A stretch of 64,000 bases of DNA from Corynebacterium oculi (GCF_001412105.1 NZ_LKST01000003.1:124001-188000), one strand, 5' to 3'. Positions 47,089 through 55,485 are shown, counted from the first letter of the stretch. Notes: generated from the sequence alone by a model not told the origin. A program made the numbers and translations.

Positions 47089-48042
47089 ATGGGACGACTA
47101 GCCGCCATCGACTGCGGAACCAACTCCATCCGCCTGCTCATTAGCGAGATCGTGGACGGAACTCCGCATGAGATTCATCGCACCATGGAGATCGTGCGCC
47201 TGGGCCAAGGGGTAGACGCCACCGGGGAACTCCACCCGGAAGCCCTGGCCCGCACCCGAGCGGCCCTAGAAAACTACGTGGACATCATGAAGTTCGAGAA
47301 GGTGCAGCGCGTGCGCATGGTGGCCACCTCCGCCACCCGAGACGCGGAAAACCGCGAAGAATTCTTCTCCATGACCGCCGAACTCCTGGGCCACATTCAG
47401 CCCGGAGCCCAAGCCGAGGTCATCTCCGGGGAAGAGGAGGCCTTCCTCTCCTTCCGAGGGGCCGTACACGACCTCCCCGCCAGCAGAGAACCCTTCTGCG
47501 TGATCGACCTCGGCGGCGGCTCCACCGAGTTCGTGGTGGGCACCCACAGCGGTGAGATCGCCGGCTCCACCTCCGTGCAGATGGGCTGCGTGCGACTCAC
47601 TGAGCGCATCATGCGCAGCGACCCGCCCACCCCCTCCGAGATTGAGGTGGCGCGCGACTACATCCGCGAACGCCTGGACATGGTGACCACACTGGTGCCC
47701 ATCTCCCAGGCCACCACCTTTGTGGGCTGCGCGGGCACCTTCACCACGCTCTCCGCCCTCGCCCAGGGCCTAGAACGCTACGACCCCTCCATGATCCACT
47801 GCTCCGAACTGAACTTTGAGGCCTTGCGGGTACTCACCGACCAACTAGCCGCCACCCCCTCCGCCGAGCGGGGCATGAACCCGGTGATCCACCAGGGACG
47901 GGCCGACGTGATCGGCTCCGGCTCCATCATCGTCCAGGAAATCATGGCGATGATCCAGCGGGAAACCCAGGCCAGGGGCTTTGTGATCTCCGAGAAGGAC
48001 ATTCTGGACGGGATCATCGACAGCCTGCGCGAGCCTGAGTGA
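47089..48042 (+). CDS. ppx: Exopolyphosphatase/guanosine pentaphosphatase family (Ppx/GppA)
   Basis: A 317-residue ASKHA-fold hydrolase of the short Ppx2 type: AAIDCGTNSIRLLI phosphate loop, MVATSATRDAEN, VISGEEEAFLSF and VIDLGGGSTEF. It hydrolyses polyphosphate and may act on pppGpp. It follows DUF501 by 11 bases in the same operon and precedes a tRNA gene. Confidence 0.95.
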   Translation: MGRLAAIDCGTNSIRLLISEIVDGTPHEIHRTMEIVRLGQGVDATGELHPEALARTRAALENYVDIMKFEKVQRVRMVATSATRDAENREEFFSMTAELLGHIQPGAQAEVISGEEEAFLSFRGAVHDLPASREPFCVIDLGGGSTEFVVGTHSGEIAGSTSVQMGCVRLTERIMRSDPPTPSEIEVARDYIRERLDMVTTLVPISQATTFVGCAGTFTTLSALAQGLERYDPSMIHCSELNFEALRVLTDQLAATPSAERGMNPVIHQGRADVIGSGSIIVQEIMAMIQRETQARGFVISEKDILDGIIDSLREPE

Positions 48043-48105
48043 TGCTGAGGTGCGCCGACGCGCTATACTTCATCGAAGCGCCGCGTGCGGATACGGCGCG
48101 GTGAG

Positions 48106-48179
48106 GCCCCTATAGCCCAATTGGCAGAGGCAGCAGACTTAAAATCTGCTCAGTGTCGGTTCGAGTCCGACTGGGGGCA
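48106..48179 (+). tRNA. tRNA-Leu (anticodon TAA), short variable loop
   Basis: A 74-base cloverleaf: acceptor GCCCCTA/TGGGGGC (one T-G wobble), anticodon stem GCAGA/TCTGC with loop CTTAAAA giving TAA (Leu), T-arm GTCGG-TTCGAGT-CCGAC, discriminator A. CCA is not encoded. The variable region is only about 5 bases, whereas bacterial tRNA-Leu normally has a long variable arm. A TATACT at 48064-48069 is a probable -10 element. Confidence 0.85.
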
Positions 48180-48255
48180 CTATGAACAGGGGGAATAGGT
48201 AGGGGAGGGGCTTCTAACGGTGTCTACAAAACCAGTCACATAGCCGTCCCGCCGA

Positions 48256-48301
48256 GTTCTAAAAGTTCTAAAATGATTCTCAAGTTCTAAAAGATCTAAA
48301 A
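48256..48301 (+). repeat. Two pairs of tandem 9-bp repeats (GTTCTAAAA)
   Basis: GTTCTAAAA occurs at 48256-48264, 48265-48273 and 48284-48292, and GATCTAAAA at 48293-48301. The arrangement is two head-to-tail pairs separated by 10 bases, with pair starts 28 bases apart. They lie between tRNA-Leu and the broken AAA ATPase gene, 18 bases before its start. An iteron-like or regulator-binding array is likely. Confidence 0.7.
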
Positions 48302-48318
48302 CTGCTTCTGGGGGAGCC

Positions 48319-49441
48319 ATGATTCCTGAGAGAAACCCGTTCCGGCCCAGTTTCGGCACCTCGCCACAGGAGTTGATCGGACGTGGCTTCGAGCTTCATT
48401 CCTTCCTCACCGGCCTGTACGAGGGGTAGGGAGCATGAACCGGGCGGTGCTGGTCAGCGGCGCTCGCGGGGTGGGAAAAACGGTGCTACTCAACGAGTTT
48501 GAGGAGGCGGCTAAGGGCATGGGGTGGGTGGTGGTGCGCGCCTAGCCGATGATTCCCTGGTGAATCACCTCGTGCGTACTGCTATTCCCCAGGCGCTCGC
48601 GGAGCTGGATTACCGGCGTTCCGGGGCGGAAGCCAAACGCACGATCACCGGCTCGATTAATAGCGAGGTAACCCGCGATCGTCTACGCCCTGAGCCCTCT
48701 CTGATCGGGGAACTGAGGGCGCTCTCTGCGGCGGCGCGAGAACATGAGGCGGGAGTGTTGATGCCCCTCGATGAGGTACAGGCCGCGCACCCGGAACAGT
48801 TGGCGCACCTGGCCATGGCGATTCAGGATCTCATGCGGGACGAATATGACGTAGCCTTTGCCGCTGCCGGGCTTACGGCGGGTATTGAGTCTCTCTTAGA
48901 GCACCCGGGAACGACCTTTATGCGGCGGGCAAATCGCCTGGAGCTGGGGTTGCTCCACGGGGAGGAGGTGGCTCGTGCGCTCACCACCACGGCGCAGGAA
49001 CACGGACGTCCTTTTGCGCAGGAGGCCGCTCGGCGCGCGGCGAGTCTGGCCCAGGGCTACCCGTACCTGGTGCAGTTGGTGGGGGCGTTGAGCTGGACGC
49101 GCGCCGCCGTGGAGCAGTCAAGCGAGATCACCCTGAGCCATGTGGAGGTGATAGCCCCCGATCTTCCTCGCCATATGGGGAACCAGGTACACAAGATCGC
49201 GCTCAAGGCGGTCCCGCACGGGGAATGGGGATTTTTGCGAGAGATGGCGCGGTTGCGTGGAGAGCATGGGGAGAATATCCCCACCGGGGAGATTGCGCGG
49301 GCAATGGGGAAGTCTCCCTCGGGTATTTCCGTGTGGCGGCGCAACCTTATTGAGCGCGATCTTATTGTTCTCGGCAGTTACGGGCACGTGAGATTCGCGC
49401 TGCCCTATCTCGGCGAGTACCTAGATTCCGTTTTGGAATAG
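48319..49441 (+). pseudogene. AAA ATPase with C-terminal winged helix, two frameshifts
   Basis: Three frames together make one expected protein of about 374 residues. 48319-48429 encodes MIPERNPFRPSFGTSPQELI and further residues to a TAG. From ATG 48435 the second part has the Walker A SGARGVGKTVLLNEF and stops at 48545. From about 48530 the third part (ADDSLVNHLVRTAIP onward) runs to 49441, with MPLDEVQAAH as Walker B-like and a C-terminal HTH (GEIARAMGKSPSGISVWRR). Each junction is explained by one missing base. This resembles the archaeal-type/orphan ATPases common in actinobacteria, of unknown role. Broken as it stands. Confidence 0.75.
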
Positions 49442-50191
49442 GGTGTCCTTGGCCGCGATGGAATCTATTTCTTCCTCCGCGTATTCCCCGGTGCAGGTGC
49501 CGTTGAGGGCGGCGATGACGGCCCCGGCGGTTTCGTGTTGCAGCGGTTCGAGGGAGTGGTGGAACCCGCCGCCGAGCAGGGACAAGGGGAAGGGAAGGGG
49601 GATGGGGGCCATCCGGCATTGACCGCCGTCGAGGCGGCCGTCGGCCCATTCCCGCTCGGAGCGCAGGGAGTAGTAGGCGGTGTTTCCGGGGGTGTCGTCT
49701 TGCTCGTTGAGGGCGCGCAGGAAGTCCGAGCCGGGGCAGAGGTCGCGGGCGGTGCCGGGTTGGAGGCAGGCGCTGGGGCTGCCGTATTGGGGGCTTCCGA
49801 TGGCGATGTAGTTGCTCACCTGGGCGTGTCCGCCGAGGTTTTTGAGGTAGTGGCGTGCGCTCATGCCGCCGGCGCTGTGGCCCACGAGTGAGATGGTGGC
49901 CTCGGGGTCGGCCGCGCGCACCTGGTCGATCTCCTGGGCGAGGCGTGCGGCGTCGGCACGCAGATCGGTGCCCTGGAGGTCGAGGGTGCGGGCGTCGAAT
50001 CCGCTGGCGCCTAGCGCGGATTGCAGGGGGCCGTAGGGTAGGGCGCCCACGGTCTGTCCGGGGAGGATGAATACCACGTGGGGGTGGTGCCCCTCGTGGG
50101 CAGAGGCAGTGGTGGGGGTGGCTGTTGCGCAGAGGGCAACGGCGGCAATGCCCACCACCGCTTTATTGATGGAATGTTTAATGAGGAACAT
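49421..50191 (-). CDS. Secreted esterase/lipase (alpha/beta hydrolase), iron-box controlled
   Basis: A 256-residue secreted enzyme. The signal peptide runs to about TASAH (residue 31). LVGHSAGGMSARHYL contains the nucleophile Ser106. A Cys pair (SACLQ, then DLCPG) and GFHHSLEP with a candidate catalytic His follow. It resembles class-2 (LipA/EstA-type) triacylglycerol lipases. A DtxR-type operator abuts the start codon, suggesting expression on iron limitation. The 3' end overlaps the pseudogene at 48319 by 21 bases on the opposite strand. Confidence 0.85.
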   Translation of the reverse strand: MFLIKHSINKAVVGIAAVALCATATPTTASAHEGHHPHVVFILPGQTVGALPYGPLQSALGASGFDARTLDLQGTDLRADAARLAQEIDQVRAADPEATISLVGHSAGGMSARHYLKNLGGHAQVSNYIAIGSPQYGSPSACLQPGTARDLCPGSDFLRALNEQDDTPGNTAYYSLRSEREWADGRLDGGQCRMAPIPLPFPLSLLGGGFHHSLEPLQHETAGAVIAALNGTCTGEYAEEEIDSIAAKDTLFQNGI

Positions 50192-50195
50192 TAGG

Positions 50196-50214
50196 CTAGG
50201 CTAGGCTAGCCTGA
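50196..50214 (-). promoter_or_regulatory. DtxR-type iron box at the esterase start
   Basis: The minus-strand 19-mer TCAGGCTAGCCTAGCCTAG matches the corynebacterial DtxR consensus TTAGGTTAGCCTAACCTAA at 15 of 19 positions by my alignment. It is part of a TAGGC repeat and lies 5 bases before the ATG. Iron-DtxR binding would block transcription or initiation. Confidence 0.65.
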
Positions 50215-50324
50215 AATATCTCTTAAGAAAATGTTGGATTTCTCACATTAAAATGGTTCATTCGGCTCCCCGGAAAAGCCTATAAAGCAAGCCGGAAAGG
50301 TACGGGGCGTCGATAATCAAAAGC

Positions 50325-51569
50325 CTAAGCCTGCCCGGTGAGAGTGAGCCAAATGAGCGCGATATTGAGCGCCACGATGGCCGCGCAGACCACCGCGGCG
50401 GCGATGTTGAGGGGTGTGGGGTTGGCCCATCTGCCCATCACCCGGGAACGTGCGGTGAGCCAGGCGAGCGGAATGAGAGCAAAGGGAATGCCGATGCTCA
50501 AAACCACCTGGCTGAGCACGAGCGCCCAGGTGGGTTCCGCGCCGGAGACGAGGATGATGAGCGCGGGGATCAGGGTGATGCAGCGGCGTGCTACCAGGGG
50601 GACGCGGAACTTCAGGAGGTCGCGCATCACCATATCGCCCGCGTAGCAGCCCACGGAGGTGGAGGCCAGCCCGGAGGCCAGCAGCCCGATGGCGAAGATC
50701 ACGCCGATGCCCGTGCCCAGGTGCTGGGTGACGGCCTGGTGTGCGCCCTCGATGGTGTCCGTGCCCTCCACGCCGCGCAGCGCCTGGGCGGCCAGGCAGA
50801 GCATGGCGATGTTTACGCTGCCGGCCACGCTGAGCGCCAGCCCCACGTCGATCTTGGTGGCGCGCAGGTGGCGGCGCATGCCGTGTTCGCCCTCGGGCCG
50901 GAAGCGGTGATCGCGGACGAGCCCGGAGTGGAGGTAAATGGCATGGGGCATGACGGTGGCGCCGAGCATACTGGCGGCCAGGAGTATGGTGGGGGTGCCC
51001 TGGAAGCGGGGCACGAGCCCCTCGGCCATGCTGCCGAGGTCAAGCCCGGAGACGAAGAGCCCGGAGACGAAGCCGATGGTGATGATGGCCAGGAAGCCCA
51101 CGATCACGGCCTCGAAGCTGCGCTGGGTGCGCCCGCCCTGGAGGATCAGCATGGTCAGCGAGACGGCGGAGACGATGAGCCCGCTGAGCAGGAGCGGGGT
51201 ACCAAAGAGGAGGTGGAGGGCCACGGCCCCGCCGATGACCTCCGCGATGTCGGTGGCCGCCACGATGATCTCCGCCTGCCCCCAGTAGAGCCAGCGGGGG
51301 GTGCGGGGGAGGCGTTCGGCCAGCTCTGCGGTGAGGCTACGCCCCGTGACCAGCGCGAGCTTGGCGGAAAGGTACTGCACGAGGGCGGCCATGAGGTTGG
51401 CGAGCACGAGCACCCACAGCAGGAGGTAGCCGTACTCCGCGCCGGCGGAGAGGTTGGCGGCCACGTTGCCGGGATCGACGTAGGCAATGGCGGCCACGAA
51501 GGCGGGGCCCAGCAGGCTCGTGAGGCGCGGCTGGGGCCGCGCGGGCTTATCGACGGAGGTTGTCACCAC
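50325..51569 (-). CDS. mntH: Nramp-type manganese transporter MntH
   Basis: A 414-residue proton-coupled divalent metal importer with 11 TM segments. The TM1 metal motif AYVDPGNVAANLS, the TM6 motif GATVMPHAIYLHSGL and the conserved EVIGGAVAL are intact, so Mn(II) transport is expected. Start GTG 51569 with AAGGTG upstream. A palindromic MntR-type operator covers the region just upstream. Repression at high Mn by the MntR-type protein at 45306 is inferred. Confidence 0.94.
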   Translation of the reverse strand: MVTTSVDKPARPQPRLTSLLGPAFVAAIAYVDPGNVAANLSAGAEYGYLLLWVLVLANLMAALVQYLSAKLALVTGRSLTAELAERLPRTPRWLYWGQAEIIVAATDIAEVIGGAVALHLLFGTPLLLSGLIVSAVSLTMLILQGGRTQRSFEAVIVGFLAIITIGFVSGLFVSGLDLGSMAEGLVPRFQGTPTILLAASMLGATVMPHAIYLHSGLVRDHRFRPEGEHGMRRHLRATKIDVGLALSVAGSVNIAMLCLAAQALRGVEGTDTIEGAHQAVTQHLGTGIGVIFAIGLLASGLASTSVGCYAGDMVMRDLLKFRVPLVARRCITLIPALIILVSGAEPTWALVLSQVVLSIGIPFALIPLAWLTARSRVMGRWANPTPLNIAAAVVCAAIVALNIALIWLTLTGQA

Positions 51570-51591
51570 GTTTCACCTTAATTTGATTCCA

Positions 51592-51611
51592 GAGTTCAAG
51601 ATGTTGAACTC
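51592..51611 (-). promoter_or_regulatory. MntR-type operator upstream of mntH
   Basis: GAGTTCAA-GATG-TTGAACTC is a perfect dyad (8-bp arms, 4-base spacer) 23 bases before the mntH start. Its core GTTCAA-N4-TTGAAC matches the MntR motif reported for C. glutamicum (TGTTCAATGCGTTGAACA, from memory). Confidence 0.75.
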
Positions 51612-51724
51612 ATGCTAGTTTGGGTAACCTCAGCAGGCAAAACGGGGGTGGGGAACTTTGAAGGTGTGCGCGGCGTTCTAGATGGTGACATGCTTCAAGC
51701 TAAGGAAAGGACTGGGGAACCGCT

Positions 51725-52519
51725 ATGAGAAGCAGCAACCCGGTATTTAGTAATCTCACCGAATCCACCGAGCGCGACCTGCGCGAGGGCGGCTACCAGC
51801 AGGCCACCGCCGAGCGCCCCATGACTATCGACGACGTGGTGTCCAAGACCGGCATCACGCTCGCCATTATCATCGCCCTAGGCGCGGTGAACTTCACCAT
51901 CGGCATGAGTAACCCGAACCTGGCCGTCATGCTCACCGGCGTGGGCGCCATCGGCGGTTTCATCACCGTCCTGGTCTCCGCTTTTAGCAAGAGCTTTGGC
52001 TCCGCCGCCATCACCCTGATCTACGCCGCCTTTGAGGGCCTCTTTGTGGGCGGGTTCTCCTTCCTCTTCGCCAACACCGGCTTCACCTCGGGCGCGACGG
52101 GCTCGGCCAACGCAGACATGGCGATCATCGGCCAGGCGATCCTGGGCACCGTGGGCGTGTTCATCGGCATGCTGGTGGTGTACCGCACCGGCGCGGTGAA
52201 GGTCACCCCCAAGTTCAACCGCATTGTCACCGGCGTCATCGTGGGCATCGCGGTGCTGGCCCTGGGCAACCTGATCACCGCCCTGATCTTTGACTTCAAC
52301 CCGCTGCGCGATGGCGGCCCGCTGGCCATCGTGTTCTCCCTGGTGTGCATCGTCCTCGCGGCGCTGTCCTTCCTCCAGGACTTTGACCAGGCGGATCGCC
52401 TGATCCGCGCGGGTGCCCCGGCCAAGAACGCCTGGGGCGTGGCCCTGGGCCTGGCCGTGACCCTGGTGTGGCTCTACACCGAGATCCTGCGCCTGCTGAG
52501 CTACCTGCGCAACGATTAG
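51725..52519 (+). CDS. Bax inhibitor-1/YccA-like membrane protein
   Basis: A 264-residue protein. A hydrophilic N-terminus (RSSNPVFSNLTESTERDLRE) is followed by seven hydrophobic segments and ends in the typical LGLAVTLVWLYTEILRLLSY region. It belongs to the BI-1/YccA family (bacterial subgroup with the long N-terminus), thought to be pH-sensitive cation-leak channels or stress modulators. Start after AGGAAAGGAC. It has its own strong terminator. Confidence 0.9.
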   Translation: MRSSNPVFSNLTESTERDLREGGYQQATAERPMTIDDVVSKTGITLAIIIALGAVNFTIGMSNPNLAVMLTGVGAIGGFITVLVSAFSKSFGSAAITLIYAAFEGLFVGGFSFLFANTGFTSGATGSANADMAIIGQAILGTVGVFIGMLVVYRTGAVKVTPKFNRIVTGVIVGIAVLALGNLITALIFDFNPLRDGGPLAIVFSLVCIVLAALSFLQDFDQADRLIRAGAPAKNAWGVALGLAVTLVWLYTEILRLLSYLRND

Positions 52520-52537
52520 TCCACGGGATAAAGAAGA

Positions 52538-52580
52538 GGGCGCTGCCTCTCTCCGGCCGGAGAGAGGCAGCGCCCTTTTT
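52538..52580. terminator. Strong bidirectional terminator
   Basis: A perfect 19-bp palindrome, GGGCGCTGCCTCTCTCCGG (52538-52556) directly abutting its complement (52557-52575), followed by TTTTT on the plus strand. It separates the YccA-like gene from the convergent lipoprotein gene. Confidence 0.9.
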
Positions 52581-52601
52581 GTCTTGAGGCTGGGGCAGCG
52601 T

Positions 52602-53066
52602 TTAGGAGGCCGCCAACGGCTGCCCGTTGAGGCGCACCTGGGAGAATACCTGGGCGCCGTCCATGGAAACGGGATCGCTGAGTTCCAGGGTGACGTCCTC
52701 GGTGGAACCATTGGGATTGATCTGGATTCCCCGGCCGGTGGCGGAATCATTCTCCCACTCCCAGTCCAGCGCGGTGATCTGGTTGGTGCCAAAGCAATCC
52801 AACTGTACCTGGCTGGGCTCCACGGTGGGGGTCCGGGTGCAGTCGATGAACTGCGTGGCGTTGGCCCGGGCCTCCGAGGGGGAGGTGCTGGTGGGGGCGG
52901 CGTGGGCGGTCGAGGAGGAGGCCGCTTGCTGCGGGGCAGCGGAGAAGCTCGTGGCGGTGGCCACCTTGGCCTCGGAATCCTGCTGGTGCGGCGGGCTGCA
53001 CGCGGTGATCGCGAGGGCGGAGGCGGCCAACGCGGCGGCCAGGGCGGTGGAACGGGAGAAGGTCAT
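52602..53066 (-). CDS. Putative lipoprotein
   Basis: A 154-residue protein starting MTFSRSTALAAALAASALAI with lipobox ITAC at about 20-23. A Ser/Ala/Thr-rich linker follows, then a domain of about 80 residues with two Cys (FIDCTRTP and LDCFGTNQI) that could pair. Family not recognised. Anchored on the outer face of the membrane. It lies 31 bases downstream of greA on the same strand. Confidence 0.75.
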   Translation of the reverse strand: MTFSRSTALAAALAASALAITACSPPHQQDSEAKVATATSFSAAPQQAASSSTAHAAPTSTSPSEARANATQFIDCTRTPTVEPSQVQLDCFGTNQITALDWEWENDSATGRGIQINPNGSTEDVTLELSDPVSMDGAQVFSQVRLNGQPLAAS

Positions 53067-53097
53067 GGCTGAGAAAGTCCTCTCGGGGAAAGAACGT

Positions 53098-53622
53098 TTA
53101 CTGGGAGGTGCGGGGGGTGGCAGCCTTATCGGAGTCATAAGGAGCCGCGGAGACGATGGTGACCGTGAGGGTATTGCCGTTGGGGGCGGTGTACTCGCGG
53201 GTCTCACCCTCCTGGGCGCCCAGGAGGGCGGCCCCCAGGGGAGACTGCTCGGAATACGTTTCCAGATCCTTGTTATCGGAGGCGGCGGCGCGGGTACCGA
53301 TGAGGAAGGTCTCCTTATCGTTCTCGTCGCCGTTGTAGTACACGTGCACCACGGAGCCCACGTGGGCCACGCCCTCGATCATGCTGGAGCGCTCCGTGGT
53401 GGAGTTCGCCAGAATCTCGGAGATCTGCTTGATGCGGGCCTCTTCCTGATCCTGCATCTCGCGGGCGGCGTCGTAGCCCGCGTTCTCCTTGAGGTCACCC
53501 TCCTCGCGGCGCTCGTTAATCTCGGCGGCCACCACCGGGCGGTGGTCGATGAGGGCCTGAAGCTCGGATTCCAGCTTGGCCTTGGTCTCCGGGGTGATGT
53601 ACTGCTTTTGCTCTTCTGCCAT
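53098..53622 (-). CDS. greA: Transcription elongation factor GreA
   Basis: A 174-residue factor that rescues backtracked RNA polymerase by stimulating transcript cleavage. The N-terminal coiled coil (AKLESELQALIDHRP, then EINERREEGDLKENAGYDAA) carries the acidic tip. The C-terminal FKBP-like domain contains SPLGAALLGAQEGE. Start at 53622 is chosen by family length, with AAAGGA upstream. Located between the DUF4307 gene and the lipoprotein as in other corynebacteria. Confidence 0.96.
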   Translation of the reverse strand: MAEEQKQYITPETKAKLESELQALIDHRPVVAAEINERREEGDLKENAGYDAAREMQDQEEARIKQISEILANSTTERSSMIEGVAHVGSVVHVYYNGDENDKETFLIGTRAAASDNKDLETYSEQSPLGAALLGAQEGETREYTAPNGNTLTVTIVSAAPYDSDKAATPRTSQ

Positions 53623-53647
53623 GAGGCGCGTCCTTTCGCTCAAAAAT

Positions 53648-54088
53648 TTAAAGATCCATGTAGGCGGGAATCTGGGTGGAACAGCCATAGACGCTGCCGG
53701 AAACAGCCCTATCGCGCGTGGGAATCTCCACGGCCATGCGTTGCGTTTCCGGCCCACCGGCCGAGATCAACACCTCCCGGCGGCCCACCTCCGCCTTGTC
53801 ATAATTCATCGCGGTGACAATACAGTAACTGGGCACATCGGGCTGGTTGCGCGTGACGTCAATATCCAGGTGCATGGTGGCATCGTCCACCCGCTCAAAG
53901 TTGGTCATGGAGGCCTTGACGGTGGCGTCGTCGCGCGTGGCCAGGAAACGCGCCACCACGATGACGAGCGCGATGAGAAGCAGCACCATCACCACGGCGA
54001 CGATCTTCCCGCTGATGCCGTTCGATCCCCGGGCGGGGCGCGCGGCACCGTACCGGGATTGCGGACGCTCAAAAGGCTGTGAGGCCAT
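53648..54088 (-). CDS. DUF4307 single-pass membrane protein
   Basis: A 146-residue protein. A cytoplasmic Arg/Pro-rich N-terminus of about 35 residues is followed by one TM segment (about 37-58) and an extracytoplasmic domain with two Cys (PSYCIVTAMNY and VYGCSTQIP). It matches the actinobacterial DUF4307 family (Rv1081c-like), always next to greA and divergent from mca. Function unknown. Confidence 0.88.
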   Translation of the reverse strand: MASQPFERPQSRYGAARPARGSNGISGKIVAVVMVLLLIALVIVVARFLATRDDATVKASMTNFERVDDATMHLDIDVTRNQPDVPSYCIVTAMNYDKAEVGRREVLISAGGPETQRMAVEIPTRDRAVSGSVYGCSTQIPAYMDL

Positions 54089-54221
54089 AGTTTCCCACCA
54101 CCAGTGCAAAACGTGTGCGGACAGTCCCGTCTAGACTAGCCGATTTATATCGGTGCCAAGGCAATCGAGGGGGCCTACTATGGGAACACCGATACCAAAG
54201 AAGGAAAGGAAAGGGAACAAC

Positions 54222-55112
54222 GTGAGCGGACTGCGCCTTTTGGCTATCCACGCCCACCCCGATGACGAGGCCTCCAAGGGAGCGGCCACGATGGCGAAAT
54301 ACGCCGCCGAGGGCCACCGGGTGATGGTGGTGACCTGCACGGGCGGCGAGCGTGGCGACATCTTGAACCCCGCGATGGATCGCCCCGGAATCCGGGAACG
54401 GATCCGCGAGGTACGCCGGGAAGAAATGGCGGAGGCCGCCCGCGTCTTAGGCATCGAACACCGCTGGCTGGGGCACGTAGACTCCGGCCTGCCCGAGGGG
54501 GACCCGTTGCCCCCGCTGCCGGAGGGTTCCTTTGCCCTCGAAAGCGGCGAGGATATTGCCGCGGAATTAGTGGAGATTATCCGGGACTTCCGCCCGCACG
54601 TCATCATCACCTACGACGAAAACGGCGGCTACCCCCACCCCGATCACCTGAAGGTGCACGAGGCCTCCATGATCGCCTGGGACAAGGCGGGCGATCCTAA
54701 GTTCCCCACCACGTCCCAGAAAACCGGTGAGGAGCAGCAACCCTGGGAGCCGCTCAAGCTCTACTACACGCACGGCTTTGCCTATGAGAAGATCAAGGCC
54801 TTCCACGATCTGCTGGTGGAGCGTGAGGCGGAAAGCCCCTACACGGAGATGCTGACCCTCATGGAGGAGAACCAGGTGGACATCATGGCGCGGGTGACCA
54901 CCCAGGTACCCTGCGCGGACTACTTTGAGGCTCGCGACGCCGCCCTGCGCGCCCACGCCACCCAGGTGGACCCCCAGGGTGGATTCCTCATCACCAGCGC
55001 CAAGGATCAGGCCCGGCTCTGGCCCACCGAGGAGTTCGAGCTGGCCGCCACCAGGGTGCCCAGCACCCTGCCGGAGACCGATCTCTTTGCCGGCATCGAG
55101 GGCTTGGACTAG
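54222..55112 (+). CDS. mca: Mycothiol S-conjugate amidase
   Basis: A zinc amidase that cleaves mycothiol adducts, freeing the toxin as a mercapturic acid; it marks the organism as a mycothiol producer. It has 296 residues from GTG 54222 (GGAAAGG upstream); ATG 54180 with GAGGGGG is an alternative. Seen: AIHAHPDDEASKGAAT (zinc ligands His and Asp-Asp-Glu), CTGGERGD and YPHPDHLKVHEA. Both Mca and MshB share this fold; the length and position next to DUF4307 favour Mca. Confidence 0.93.
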   Translation: MSGLRLLAIHAHPDDEASKGAATMAKYAAEGHRVMVVTCTGGERGDILNPAMDRPGIRERIREVRREEMAEAARVLGIEHRWLGHVDSGLPEGDPLPPLPEGSFALESGEDIAAELVEIIRDFRPHVIITYDENGGYPHPDHLKVHEASMIAWDKAGDPKFPTTSQKTGEEQQPWEPLKLYYTHGFAYEKIKAFHDLLVEREAESPYTEMLTLMEENQVDIMARVTTQVPCADYFEARDAALRAHATQVDPQGGFLITSAKDQARLWPTEEFELAATRVPSTLPETDLFAGIEGLD

Positions 55113-55139
55113 CGCGGGGCGCGCAATACACTGTGAACC

Positions 55140-55439
55140 GTGATGATGGTGTCTGACCTTTCTGCCCAAGCCACTGCCATGATGACGCTGGCCCAGAACG
55201 GCACTGGCCCGCTGGGCGCGGACTTCGGCAAGGCCTCACCCATCGGGCTGCTGGTGCTGGTGGTGCTGCTCGCGGCCGTGCTGTACCTGGGCTGGGCCTT
55301 TCACCGCCGCTTTAGCCGCATGAACCGCCGCCGCATGTTCGCGGAAGAACACGGCATCGATCCCTTCGACGAGGAGACCCTGGATAAGGCGATGGCCGAG
55401 GCCGGGGTGCTGGATCGCAAGAAGAAGTACTGGCTCTAA
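55140..55439 (+). CDS. Small single-pass membrane protein next to mca
   Basis: A 99-residue protein with a TM segment around residues 34-55 (IGLLVLVVLLAAVLYLGWAF) and a basic, then acidic, cytoplasmic tail (RRFSRMNRRRMFAEEHGIDP). It is conserved in position after mca in actinobacteria (Rv1083-like), function unknown. The start codon is one of GTG 55140, ATG 55143 or ATG 55146. Confidence 0.8.
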   Translation: MMMVSDLSAQATAMMTLAQNGTGPLGADFGKASPIGLLVLVVLLAAVLYLGWAFHRRFSRMNRRRMFAEEHGIDPFDEETLDKAMAEAGVLDRKKKYWL

Positions 55440-55485
55440 CCGCGTGCGGCCGCCGCGCTCCGAGGAGGGGCGGGAGGGTACACTG

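Noticed and set aside
48256..48301. CRISPR array
   Set aside because: Repeats are only 9 bases, with no spacers of regular length and no cas genes in the window.
48180..49441. Integrated element using tRNA-Leu as attachment site
   Set aside because: No integrase, no repeat of the tRNA 3' end found downstream, and the following genes (esterase, mntH) look chromosomal; only the broken ATPase and short repeats are odd.
52602..53066. Extended reading of the lipoprotein gene to 53207
   Set aside because: The extra N-terminal residues are Pro/Arg/Ser-rich shadow sequence overlapping the greA 3' end; the signal peptide begins at 53066.
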